Of a DNA stretch of 64,000 nucleotides, positions 30,681 through 39,230 are shown in pieces (the first letter of the stretch is position 1; the number at the start of each line of letters is the position of its first letter). The stretch spans positions 1 to 64,000 of the forward strand of contig NZ_AJLJ01000067.1 in assembly GCF_000317245.1 (NCBI RefSeq). The letters run 5' to 3'. The notes under the pieces were generated by a model. It saw only the letters and a list, made by a program, of their open reading frames with translations, searched no databases and was not told the DNA's origin. Both the position numbers and the translations under genes were made by a program. The DNA is from Fischerella muscicola SAG 1427-1 = PCC 73103 (GTDB lineage: Bacteria > Cyanobacteriota > Cyanobacteriia > Cyanobacteriales > Nostocaceae).

Positions 30681-31160
30681 CTAGCGTGGCAGTTGCATGT
30701 ATACTGCGTTAGAAATAGCAGGAATTTCTGCATAACGCCCCAATAGCGACTGGATTATAGAATATACAGATGCTGCCACTATTCCTAAAAATATTGTAGT
30801 GTATAAAGTCTGGATCGCAAAACCTCCAGATGGGATCAGTCCCACAATATCAGTTAGGATACCAAACAAGAAAACTACAATATCCAAAAGAATCGCCTGC
30901 ATAGTGTTAAAACGAACAAAATGACTGATTTTTTCGTTTCGGACTACAAAGATAAATAAAGCAAAGAAAATAATCAGCCCAGCATAACGGACGCCGTAGT
31001 AAATTTGCAATAATGGCACCAAGGGCAGAAACAACACCTGTACAGGTGGAAACTGTGCCAGAAAAAATTGCCCATAAGCAAAAACTTCAATAATAGGAAG
31101 TAAATAAGGCAAGCCAGCAAAAATCCTATCTTTAACTGTTGTAGAGCCACGCCAACTCAT
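30681..31160 (-). CDS. Tic20-like membrane protein
   Basis: A 159-residue protein with four hydrophobic helices and the cyanobacterial Tic20/Ycf60 pattern (KDRIFAGLPYLLPIIEVFAYG near 9-29, VRFNTMQAILLDIVV near 80-94). Plastid Tic20 forms part of the inner-envelope protein translocon; the cyanobacterial role is not settled. A GGAGAG site precedes the ATG. It is convergent with the FAH gene, with 3 bp between the stops. Confidence 0.88.
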   Translation of the reverse strand: MSWRGSTTVKDRIFAGLPYLLPIIEVFAYGQFFLAQFPPVQVLFLPLVPLLQIYYGVRYAGLIIFFALFIFVVRNEKISHFVRFNTMQAILLDIVVFLFGILTDIVGLIPSGGFAIQTLYTTIFLGIVAASVYSIIQSLLGRYAEIPAISNAVYMQLPR

Positions 31161-31247
31161 ACTACGCTCTCCTAAGATTAAAATTTAATAGTCACATGAC
31201 CCTAGAATAACGCAGTTAAGTTATTTATTATTTCTCAGATATTTGCT

Positions 31248-31445
31248 TCATTCTATGTTAGCAATGCGAAAACCCATCATACACTCGTACTGATCTGGTT
31301 GACGCTCAGTAATTTTGCTGATTATATGACCGCAGCGTAGTTGACCTTGACGCCAACGGGGTTGACCACTACTATCAGCGAGTAGACAAGATTGACAAAC
31401 TTGCTGAGGGGCAAGGATCTGATCCTCCGTTAAAATGACTAGCAT
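31248..31445 (-). CDS. small Cys-containing hypothetical protein, 65 aa
   Basis: Function not recognised. Four Cys are present: a CQSC pair near residue 18 and single Cys near 39 and 56, which could bind a metal. The start is placed at the ATG at 31445 because an AGGAGG ribosome-binding site lies 6-8 nt upstream; a TTG 24 bp earlier would read through that site. It lies 87 bp before the Tic20-like gene on the same strand and may be co-transcribed with it. Confidence 0.72.
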   Translation of the reverse strand: MLVILTEDQILAPQQVCQSCLLADSSGQPRWRQGQLRCGHIISKITERQPDQYECMMGFRIANIE

Positions 31446-31935
31446 CCAATCCCTCCTGTAACTCCTCAATAGTGTCTTGTATTTCCCTTAAACCGATATT
31501 TTGAATCTAGATTGTAATTTAATCGCAGATGTATTTAATAATGTATTTAGTCTGCTTAATAGACAAATGATCTGTTCATCAATTAAACATCTCTGAATTT
31601 TCGCTTTCCAAAGTCAGTTTGGAAACATACAGTTGATAACAAATCAAAAAAATGAGTCTAATTAGACTTTAATTTTATTGTATGTTGGCTCAGATTTTTT
31701 GTAGTCAAAACGAATACATAAATTCATGAAAACCAACAAACACCAGCAATGATCCATACTTGAGATGTGGGTTAGCCTAAATAAACATATCCCTTGTGGT
31801 GATTAGTTGTTGATTTTTGATTGTTGTTTGGAATAACCACTGTACGGGCGCAAGGCCTTGCGCCTCTACTAACAACTAATAACTAACTACCAACAACCCA
31901 CTTGCATACAAAATTCCATTCAAGGATAGCTAAAA
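31446..31935. other. gap upstream of glyA
   Basis: No gene is seen in this stretch. A perfect 18-bp palindrome, GGCGCAAGG/CCTTGCGCC (31847-31864), lies about 70 bp upstream of glyA, within a GTACGGGCGCAAGG repeat-like stretch. No glycine riboswitch could be recognised. Confidence 0.45.
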
Positions 31936-33219
31936 GTGACTCTGATCAATTCAGATTTTTTGACCTCCTCCGATCCCGCGATTGCCAATTTAATCAACAA
32001 AGAACTACAGCGTCAACGTGATCATTTAGAGTTGATTGCGAGTGAAAACTTTACCTCGGCGGCTGTAATGGCTGCACAGGGTTCAGTACTCACAAATAAA
32101 TACGCTGAGGGTTTGCCTGGTAAACGTTATTATGGTGGTTGTGAATTTGTAGATGAAATAGAGCAAATTGCCATCGACCGTGCTAAACAATTGTTTGATG
32201 CTGCTCATGCAAACGTACAACCTCACTCTGGCGCTCAGGCAAATTTTGCTGTTTTTCTAACGCTCCTAGAACCGGGAGACAAGATCATGGGAATGGATCT
32301 ATCCCATGGGGGACACCTGACTCACGGTTCACCTGTAAATGTGTCGGGTAAATGGTTTAAAGTTGTTCATTACGGTGTCAATCAGGAAACAGAACAACTA
32401 GACTATGACCAAGTTCGAGAGCTGGCGCTAAGGGAGCGTCCTAAGCTCTTGATTTGTGGTTATTCTGCCTATCCCCGGATCATCGATTTTGAAAAGTTCC
32501 GCAGCATTGCTGATGAAATTGGTGCATATTTACTCGCAGATATTGCCCATATTGCTGGTTTGGTGGTTAGTGGTTTACATCCCAACCCCATCCCTCATTG
32601 TGACGTCGTGACAACAACTACCCACAAAACCCTAAGAGGGCCAAGAGGTGGTTTAATTATGACTCGTGACCCGGAATTGGGTAAAAAACTCGATAAAGCC
32701 GTTTTCCCTGGGACTCAAGGTGGTCCATTAGAACACGTCATTGCAGGTAAAGCAGTAGCTTTGGGAGAAGCTTTGAAGCCCGAATTTCAAACTTATTCAG
32801 CCCAAGTCATTGAAAATGCCCGTGCTTTGGCTACACAACTCCAAAATCGTGGATTTAAACTAGTATCCAATGGCACTGACAATCATGTCATGCTCGTAGA
32901 CTTACGGAGTATAGGCATGACAGGAAAACAAGCGGAACAGTATTTAAGTATTGTAAATGTTACCACTAACAAAAATACAGTTCCTTTCGATCCAGAATCA
33001 CCCTTTGTAACTAGTGGTCTGAGATTGGGTTCACCGGCAATGACAACACGGGGTATGGAATTAGCAGAGTTTACAGAGATTGGTAATATTATTGCCGATC
33101 GCCTGTTAAATCCAGATTCTGAAAGTGTTGCTGCTGATTGTCGGCGACGGGTAGCAGCACTGTGCGATCGCTTCCCCTTGTACCCTCACTTAGTAATTCC
33201 TGTACCAGCTTTAGCATAA
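31936..33219 (+). CDS. glyA: serine hydroxymethyltransferase
   Basis: PLP enzyme interconverting serine and glycine with tetrahydrofolate; central to one-carbon metabolism and photorespiration. The 427 residues have the ENFTS start region (about 36), [12 protein letters not shown] (about 95), and the PLP-binding Lys in [14 protein letters not shown] (about 226-239). Start is GTG at 31936, supported by an AAGGAT ribosome-binding site; no ATG fits. Full length. Confidence 0.97.
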   Translation: MTLINSDFLTSSDPAIANLINKELQRQRDHLELIASENFTSAAVMAAQGSVLTNKYAEGLPGKRYYGGCEFVDEIEQIAIDRAKQLFDAAHANVQPHSGAQANFAVFLTLLEPGDKIMGMDLSHGGHLTHGSPVNVSGKWFKVVHYGVNQETEQLDYDQVRELALRERPKLLICGYSAYPRIIDFEKFRSIADEIGAYLLADIAHIAGLVVSGLHPNPIPHCDVVTTTTHKTLRGPRGGLIMTRDPELGKKLDKAVFPGTQGGPLEHVIAGKAVALGEALKPEFQTYSAQVIENARALATQLQNRGFKLVSNGTDNHVMLVDLRSIGMTGKQAEQYLSIVNVTTNKNTVPFDPESPFVTSGLRLGSPAMTTRGMELAEFTEIGNIIADRLLNPDSESVAADCRRRVAALCDRFPLYPHLVIPVPALA

Positions 33220-33406
33220 ACTTCAAAAACTGTGAGTTTTGATAAAACTCCTAACTTTCCAATAGGATTCAGTTAAGGAGTACAAAATAGGGGGTAAAGG
33301 TGTTTTTCTGTTCCTTTTGCCCCTTATTCTCTTTGTCTTTCTTCTGTGCAATTCTTGGAATTCCTTTTAAGGTTTTTCTAACATCTCCTCGGCTTCACAA
33401 TCCAAA

Positions 33407-34483
33407 ATGGCATGGACTCCTTTACATGTAAAAACACATCGCACAATCCGATCACGTCACCTATTTGAACGTAACCAGCACTTACTAGTAGCAGTTTCCG
33501 GTGGACAAGATTCTCTGTGTTTAATCAAGTTGCTGTTAGATTTACAGGCAAAATGGGGTTGGCATTTAGGTATTGCTCACTGTGATCATAGTTGGCGTCC
33601 TGACTCACAAGCCAATGCCCAACACATAGAAAATGTAGCTAAAAATTGGGGTATGTCATTTTACTTAGAAACTGTAGAAACGCAAGAGCGAGAGGCTGTA
33701 AAAACTGAAGCTGCTGCACGTGAATGGCGGTATAAAGTTTTGAGTGCGATCGCCCAACAGCATAACTATCAATATGTAGTTACTGGTCACACAGCAAGCG
33801 ATCGCGCAGAAACCCTAATTTACAACTTAATTCGTGGTACTGGGGCTGATGGTTTGCAAGCTTTAACTTGGCAACGTCCACTTGTTGATGGCATCATGCT
33901 AGTGCGACCACTTTTAGAAATCACCCGCGCCGAAACCGGGCAATTTTGTGAGGATTTTCAACTACCGATCTGGGAAGATTCTACAAATCAAGATTTAAAG
34001 TACGCCCGTAACCGTATTCGCCAAGAATTACTACCATATTTGTGCCAAAACTTTAACCCGAAAGTAGAATCAGCTTTAGCCCAAACAGCAGAACTACTGC
34101 AAGCAGAAGTGGAATACTTAGAAAAAGCTGCTCAGGAGTTGCGAGAAGAAGCAATGAGTACAGAAGGAGAAGACGCGGTGGATTTATCAACAATACTCTG
34201 CGTGTCAGAGTGTCAGAGTGTCAGAGTGTCCTATTCCTCTGTTCCTCTCAGACTCAATCGTCATGTATTACAAAAAGCTCCTCTTGCTCTGCAAAGACGG
34301 GTAATGCGGCAAATATTACAACAAATACTTCCTGTAAGTCCTAGTTTTGAGCAAATAGAAAAACTTACAGCCTTAATAACAGCACCCAATAAATCGCAAA
34401 CCGATCCATTTCCCGGTGGTGCGATAGCGAGAGTAGAAGGTGATTGGATCTGGATTAGAAACTACAGGCTAAAAGTCTATTAA
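33407..34483 (+). CDS. tilS: tRNA(Ile)-lysidine synthase
   Basis: Modifies C34 of tRNA-Ile(CAU) to lysidine, changing its decoding from AUG to AUA. The N-type ATP pyrophosphatase PP-loop AVSGGQDS is at about 28-35 and the later WEDSTN ... YARNRIR motif at about 189-206. The 358-residue length is near normal. Near residue 265 the DNA carries three tandem copies of GTCAGAGT (34204-34227), giving a CVSECQSVRVSYSS stretch in a linker. A single gene. Confidence 0.95.
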   Translation: MAWTPLHVKTHRTIRSRHLFERNQHLLVAVSGGQDSLCLIKLLLDLQAKWGWHLGIAHCDHSWRPDSQANAQHIENVAKNWGMSFYLETVETQEREAVKTEAAAREWRYKVLSAIAQQHNYQYVVTGHTASDRAETLIYNLIRGTGADGLQALTWQRPLVDGIMLVRPLLEITRAETGQFCEDFQLPIWEDSTNQDLKYARNRIRQELLPYLCQNFNPKVESALAQTAELLQAEVEYLEKAAQELREEAMSTEGEDAVDLSTILCVSECQSVRVSYSSVPLRLNRHVLQKAPLALQRRVMRQILQQILPVSPSFEQIEKLTALITAPNKSQTDPFPGGAIARVEGDWIWIRNYRLKVY

Positions 34484-34504
34484 AGTCTATAAACCGAGTG
34501 AATT

Positions 34505-34753
34505 CCCTGTTTTGTCACTTTAGGCAGAGGAAAAGTAGAAATCAGGATGAGTCAGAAAGCTAAAAATGACACCCTATATGTAGATACTTAAATATCTCAA
34601 AGTTCCTAACATCTGAAAACAGGCTTTTATACCACTGGCAATATTCGTCCACGAAATTGACTGTTTTTACGGGTGGACGAGGCTCTACCATTTTCTGTGT
34701 CTTTGTTCTATAGTTTGTACGTTATTATACACTGCGAAAGTGACAAAACAGGG
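34505..34753. mobile_element. MITE-like element abutting hmpF
   Basis: The 249-bp element starts CCCTGTTTTGTCACTTT (34505-34521) and ends AAAGTGACAAAACAGGG (34737-34753): a perfect 17-bp terminal inverted repeat that continues imperfectly to about 22 bp. An inner inverted repeat (CGTCCAC ... GTGGACG) is present. It codes for nothing, and its right end touches the hmpF stop codon. No clear target duplication is seen. Confidence 0.65.
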
Positions 34754-36514
34754 CTATGTTCCTGCTAATTCTGGTTGAGAAATCAAATTTAAGATGACTT
34801 GACGCATTTCGGTAATAGCGTCGAGTTGGGAATCACCAATTTGTTGAACTTCAACTAAAGATTCAGAAACACTTTGCAGTTTATGTCGCAACCCATCCAA
34901 GGTATCCTGAATTGGTTGTAATGCTTGTTGATATAAATTTAGCTGACCTTGAGATTTAGCTGTTGTCATTCGTAAAGACAGCAAGTTCTGCTCTATTGTT
35001 TGCAGTTCCTCACGTTTCATCGACTGTTGTTGAGTTTGTTGCTCAATGTTTTCTTGTATTTGATGAATGCTATTTTTTATTTGTTCAATCTCTGTTGCTA
35101 AATTTTGTAGTATTTCTGACTGTTGTTGTCGCTGTTTTTGGATTTGTTCGAGTATCGGATTTAAATCTAATTTTTCATTTTCCTGAAAATTTGCAAGGTT
35201 TTGTCCTTGCCGTCGCATTAATACTATTTTATGCTGCTTGAGAAGTGCTTGACGCTCAATTAAATGACGGCGTTGTCCCACCAAAGTCTCATTAAGCATT
35301 TGGTAGTGATCTTTCTCATCAGCTAATTCTGTTTCTAATTGACTTTTTTCTGTTGCTGATGATTGATTGATTTTTTGTTGGATTTCTTCTATAGTTTGTT
35401 GTTTATGTTTCAGTTCTTGTTCTTGATCATTAACAAAACTAGAGTCTATATTTAACTTATCTTGTAAGTCATACACTATTTGTTGCAGTTCTTCTATAGG
35501 CATTTTTTCTAAATTGTCAATATCAATCTTCGCAGAGGAAACTACATCACCAGAATTTGCTGATAAAGCAGAAATTTTTTGGTATAACTGTTCCTTGGAT
35601 TGTAGTTGTTCTTCCAGTATCCGAACATACTCTTGTTTACTATTAAGAGTAGCTGTGTTTATTTGTAAATCAACTGTTTGTTGTTCTAGAGAATTTTGAG
35701 CTTGCTGCCATTCATTTTGACGTTCAAAAAAAATTTGCGACAAATGCTCAATTTCAGCTTGTTGTTCCTCAGCTAATTTCTTTTGTTGTTCTAGTTGTTC
35801 CCAGTGGGGATTAAGCAAAGCTTGCTGTTTTTCCACCATGTCAAATGCCAAATGTAGATTTTCCCGCACTATTTCTGTCGGAGCAACACTACTAGAAAGG
35901 CGATCGAGCAAGTCTTTTAAGATGCGACTTTGTTCTTCATCCACCACAGTTCCTGACTGCAACTGTGCTTGATGTTCTTCTAAGCGACGCTGCTCACCCC
36001 GTAAATGCTCCCAAGCTCCTTCGAGTTCCTGGCGGTTACGCTCAATTTCTTGTTGCAGCTTTTCGATATCAGCATGGGAAGTCTCCACTTCCTGTTTTTC
36101 TGCATCCAAGCGTTGAAAATCATCCTCCATCTGTTGGAGTTGTTCTAAGCGCGTTTCCATTTCTATTTCGCGGCGGTTAAGTTCCTGCGCTTGAAACGTC
36201 AGCGACTCTTTCCATTGGTCAATTTCTTCTTCCTTGAGTTTAAATTTTTCTAGCTGACGAGAAAAATTCTGCAAAATATTTACTAGTGGCCGTCCCGCCT
36301 CTTGAATTCGCTGCACTTGACGCTGAGGATTCAATTCTACGAGTATGAGTGCGCCATCATTTAATTTATTGGCTTCTTCCGCTGTAATAATTTCTTCTGA
36401 TCCAGCACTCCAACTTTGATCTGTTCGTTGAAAAGCCAGAAGTTTTAGCTCGGTTTTGCTACCACCACCAAGTAAACCACCTTTTTGTTTTTGTACTTCT
36501 GCTAAATACAGCAC
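34754..36514 (-). CDS. hmpF: pilus motility taxis protein HmpF
   Basis: Coiled-coil protein needed for pilus-driven gliding of hormogonia. From the GTG at 36514 (preceded by AAAGGA) it has 586 residues. The N-terminal 100 residues form a globular part starting LYLAEVQKQKGGLLGGG, as in known HmpF proteins; an upstream frame could extend it by 30 residues but lacks that hallmark. The rest is a long Gln/Glu-rich coiled coil (about 90-540). It is divergent from hmpA, matching the known locus order. A MITE-like element touches its stop codon. Confidence 0.92.
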   Translation of the reverse strand: MLYLAEVQKQKGGLLGGGSKTELKLLAFQRTDQSWSAGSEEIITAEEANKLNDGALILVELNPQRQVQRIQEAGRPLVNILQNFSRQLEKFKLKEEEIDQWKESLTFQAQELNRREIEMETRLEQLQQMEDDFQRLDAEKQEVETSHADIEKLQQEIERNRQELEGAWEHLRGEQRRLEEHQAQLQSGTVVDEEQSRILKDLLDRLSSSVAPTEIVRENLHLAFDMVEKQQALLNPHWEQLEQQKKLAEEQQAEIEHLSQIFFERQNEWQQAQNSLEQQTVDLQINTATLNSKQEYVRILEEQLQSKEQLYQKISALSANSGDVVSSAKIDIDNLEKMPIEELQQIVYDLQDKLNIDSSFVNDQEQELKHKQQTIEEIQQKINQSSATEKSQLETELADEKDHYQMLNETLVGQRRHLIERQALLKQHKIVLMRRQGQNLANFQENEKLDLNPILEQIQKQRQQQSEILQNLATEIEQIKNSIHQIQENIEQQTQQQSMKREELQTIEQNLLSLRMTTAKSQGQLNLYQQALQPIQDTLDGLRHKLQSVSESLVEVQQIGDSQLDAITEMRQVILNLISQPELAGT

Positions 36515-36925
36515 TCCTTTAATCCTTTTGATGCACTGAATAATTGTGTTTTTGGTTATACATTTAGATAATTGCGTTAACCTGCCTTGTTTAATCCAAA
36601 TCATAGGTAAACAAGACAGGCAAAATATATGTATAGACAGGAAATATCACGTCTGGATATTCATACAACTAGCTCGTTGTTTATCCAATATTTTGTACTG
36701 TTGTGAGTTATGATGACTACCGTGTGATCACTAACTTGACCTCAGTATGTTAGTGATTAGTGGTTGGTCAAAGGGAGCCAGTGCGCCCTTGCGGGTTAAG
36801 AGCGTTGTAGCACCTGGCGTTCAATGCTCAATTATCATTAATTATTTTCCCCATCTCCCTTCTTGTGTCCCTCTTGTCTTGCTTCCCTATCCCCAGTCCC
36901 CAAAAAAGGAGTACCTTTTCACTCA
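36515..36925. promoter_or_regulatory. divergent hmpF-hmpA control region with repeat insertion
   Basis: The region must hold promoters for both hmpF and hmpA; in Nostoc these respond to the hormogonium sigma cascade, but I cannot pick out the sites. At 36774-36825 lies a copy of a dispersed repeat (GGGAGCCAGTGCG then CCCTTGCGGGTTAAGAGCGTTGTAGCACCTG), which recurs at 58308-58430. It would be in the hmpA leader. Confidence 0.5.
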
Positions 36926-38122
36926 ATGCAGGGAAATTTATATGAAATAGATATTCGCAGTATCCTGCAATTAATAGAATTGGGGCAGCGTACTGGACAA
37001 TTATTTGTAGAAGCTCATAGCTTTCACAAGCATCCCCAAGCTAGGAGAAATCAGAATCGCAAAAATCTGTCTTGGTTTGTCTTTTTTGTAAATGGTCAGA
37101 TTATTTATGCAGTCAATGGCGATCGCACTTTATCTCGCCTGAGTGATTATTTGCGTCACTATCAAGTCAAGCTACAGCCTGATAAAGAACAACGATCTTG
37201 CTTAGAAACATTGAATGCACCAGAATATGCCTATTTATGGACACTATTAGAGCAGAATATTATTAATCCAACTCAGGCTCGGAGTATAGTTTCTAGCCTA
37301 GTGCATGAGACTGTGTTCGACCTGTTGAATTTAGAGCAAGGTAGCTTTGTTTTTGAAGTGGGTTCGGCACTAACACCACAATTAACGACTCTAGAGATTG
37401 CTCCTTTACTTACCAAAATCGTTAAGCAGGTGCAGCAGTGGAAGCAACTGTACCCTCATGTTCAATCGCCAGAACAATTTCCCATACTTACTGACATAGT
37501 GAACCTACGCTCTTCACTACCAGAAGTAACTGTGAATAAGCTACAGCATTGGGCAGATGGTAAAACATCTCTACGTCAATTAGCTCGTCATCTCAACCGC
37601 AGTATTATAACTGTTGCTCAGGCAATATACCCCTATGTACAACAGAGTTGGGTACACTTAGTGTACTCAAACACAAGTGAGTTATTGACTAATCAACAAG
37701 ACAACGTATCTCCTTTACAGGAAAACTATAAGCGACGCATATTATGTATTGATGATCTACTCAGCATCTGTACAAATATAGAGACTATTTTGAAAACGCA
37801 AGGTTATGAAGCGATCGCAGTTACAAATCCTTTAGAAGCACTCAGTCTTATTTTTCAATTCCAACCCGATTTAATTTTTTGTGACATTGCTATGCCACAG
37901 TTGAATGGATACGAGATTTGTGCAATGCTGCGACACTCTCAATCGTTTCGGAATATACCTATTATTATGCTCACCGCCAAAGAAGGATTTTTTGATCGAA
38001 TCAGAGCCACAATGGTGGGAGCTACCGATTATTTAACCAAGCCATTTGGGCATACTGAATTAATGATTATTGTGGAGAAATATTTAAACAATAGTGGATA
38101 TGAAGTAATAAAACAAACATAG
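36926..38122 (+). CDS. hmpA: PatA-like response regulator HmpA
   Basis: First gene of the hmp chemotaxis-like operon. The ATG at 36926 gives 398 residues (MQGNLYEIDIRSILQLIELG); a GGAG lies upstream, and a longer frame from 36863 adds a Cys/Pro-rich stretch with no support. The N-terminal PATAN (DUF4388-type) domain covers about 1-230. The C-terminal receiver domain starts near 272, with LCIDD, phospho-acceptor Asp in LIFCDIAMPQ and a TKPF Lys. PatA-like proteins affect cell patterning and pilus placement. Confidence 0.93.
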   Translation: MQGNLYEIDIRSILQLIELGQRTGQLFVEAHSFHKHPQARRNQNRKNLSWFVFFVNGQIIYAVNGDRTLSRLSDYLRHYQVKLQPDKEQRSCLETLNAPEYAYLWTLLEQNIINPTQARSIVSSLVHETVFDLLNLEQGSFVFEVGSALTPQLTTLEIAPLLTKIVKQVQQWKQLYPHVQSPEQFPILTDIVNLRSSLPEVTVNKLQHWADGKTSLRQLARHLNRSIITVAQAIYPYVQQSWVHLVYSNTSELLTNQQDNVSPLQENYKRRILCIDDLLSICTNIETILKTQGYEAIAVTNPLEALSLIFQFQPDLIFCDIAMPQLNGYEICAMLRHSQSFRNIPIIMLTAKEGFFDRIRATMVGATDYLTKPFGHTELMIIVEKYLNNSGYEVIKQT

Positions 38123-38303
38123 TACTTGTTGATCTGGTAGAAGATAGAGTAAAAAATAATATCTACAGAACCAGCCAGCCTCAGAAACCTCATTATCTAG
38201 TAAAAGTGAAAAATAAAATTATTTTATACAGTAAATACTTATGGGGAAAGCAGGGCATGTTCCAAGTAGGGACGTCTACATCAGGAGGTAGATAAAGGCG
38301 TTT

Positions 38304-38669
38304 ATGAATACAGTTCTGATTGTGGAAGACAGTATCGCACAAAGGGAGATGATCACAGACCTTCTAAAAGCGAGTGGCTTAACAGTAACCCATGCCAGTG
38401 ACGGAATAGAAGCTTTGGAAGCAATTCAAACAGCTGCTCCTGATTTAGTGGTATTAGATATTGTCATGCCCCGAATGAATGGCTACGAAGTTTGCCGCCG
38501 CTTAAAGTCCGATCCCAAAACCCAAAATGTCCCAGTGGTGATGTGTTCTTCCAAAGGGGAAGAATTTGATCGTTATTGGGGGATGAAACAAGGTGCAGAC
38601 GCCTACATAGCCAAACCATTTCAACCAACTGAGTTGGTGGGAACAGTCAAACAACTACTGCGAGGATAA
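38304..38669 (+). CDS. hmpB: CheY-like response regulator HmpB
   Basis: Single receiver domain of 121 residues: acidic VEDS at 7-10, phospho-acceptor Asp52 in VVLDIVMPRMNG, conserved Ser/Thr in MCSSKGEE, and Lys in AKPFQP. It would accept phosphate from HmpE and relay it to the pilus machinery or HmpA partners. It lies 181 bp after hmpA and 13 bp before hmpC. Confidence 0.95.
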   Translation: MNTVLIVEDSIAQREMITDLLKASGLTVTHASDGIEALEAIQTAAPDLVVLDIVMPRMNGYEVCRRLKSDPKTQNVPVVMCSSKGEEFDRYWGMKQGADAYIAKPFQPTELVGTVKQLLRG

Positions 38670-38682
38670 GGATGAGCCGAAC

Positions 38683-39213
38683 ATGGTCAATAAACCGGAC
38701 TTTTTAGGAGGCAATGGACAAGATCACTTTCGTCCTGAATTACAAGTAGAAAGTCCTGAAGGTGAGTTACATTTGCGGTTTATTATTCCTTCACATCAGG
38801 AGTTTGCACTACCAGCCACTGGTATTCGGGAAGTCATCGAACTGAGTCCTGATCGAATCACCCCAATCCCTAATGCTTCTCCTTTACTTTTGGGTACTCT
38901 AAATTTACGAGGTCGAGTAATCTGGGTGGCTGATTTGGGTCAATTTCTAGGGGAAGCAACAGTATTAAATACAGATCGCGCCGAAATTCCGGTGATCGCC
39001 ATAGAAGAACAAGACACAATTGTAGGTTTAGCAGTAGAAGAAATTGGTGGTATGGATTGGCTAGATGCACGGCATCTGTTGACACCAACAAATGTACCGG
39101 ATACGATGACTCCTTTTTTGCGAGGAGAGTGGTTATTCGATACTCAAAACAAACAGTGTCTGCGACTACTAGATCAAACGGCAATTTTACGCAGTGCGCG
39201 TTGGGCAGGATGA
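38683..39213 (+). CDS. hmpC: CheW-like adaptor HmpC
   Basis: CheW domain protein of 176 residues that should link the HmpD receptor to the HmpE kinase. The domain runs from about 30 to 165, with TGIREVIELSPDRITPIPNA (about 46-65) and LGTLNLRGRVIWVADLG (about 69-85) as CheW landmarks. Start ATG at 38683. hmpD starts 17 bp after its stop. Confidence 0.94.
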   Translation: MVNKPDFLGGNGQDHFRPELQVESPEGELHLRFIIPSHQEFALPATGIREVIELSPDRITPIPNASPLLLGTLNLRGRVIWVADLGQFLGEATVLNTDRAEIPVIAIEEQDTIVGLAVEEIGGMDWLDARHLLTPTNVPDTMTPFLRGEWLFDTQNKQCLRLLDQTAILRSARWAG

Positions 39214-39230
39214 AATAGGGAGATTAAAAA

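Noticed and set aside
31446-31935. Glycine riboswitch before glyA
   Set aside because: The conserved glycine aptamer cores were not found; only a palindromic repeat is present.
36863-36925. Longer hmpA start
   Set aside because: The 21 extra residues are Cys/Pro-rich translation of the leader, and a GGAG site precedes the ATG at 36926.
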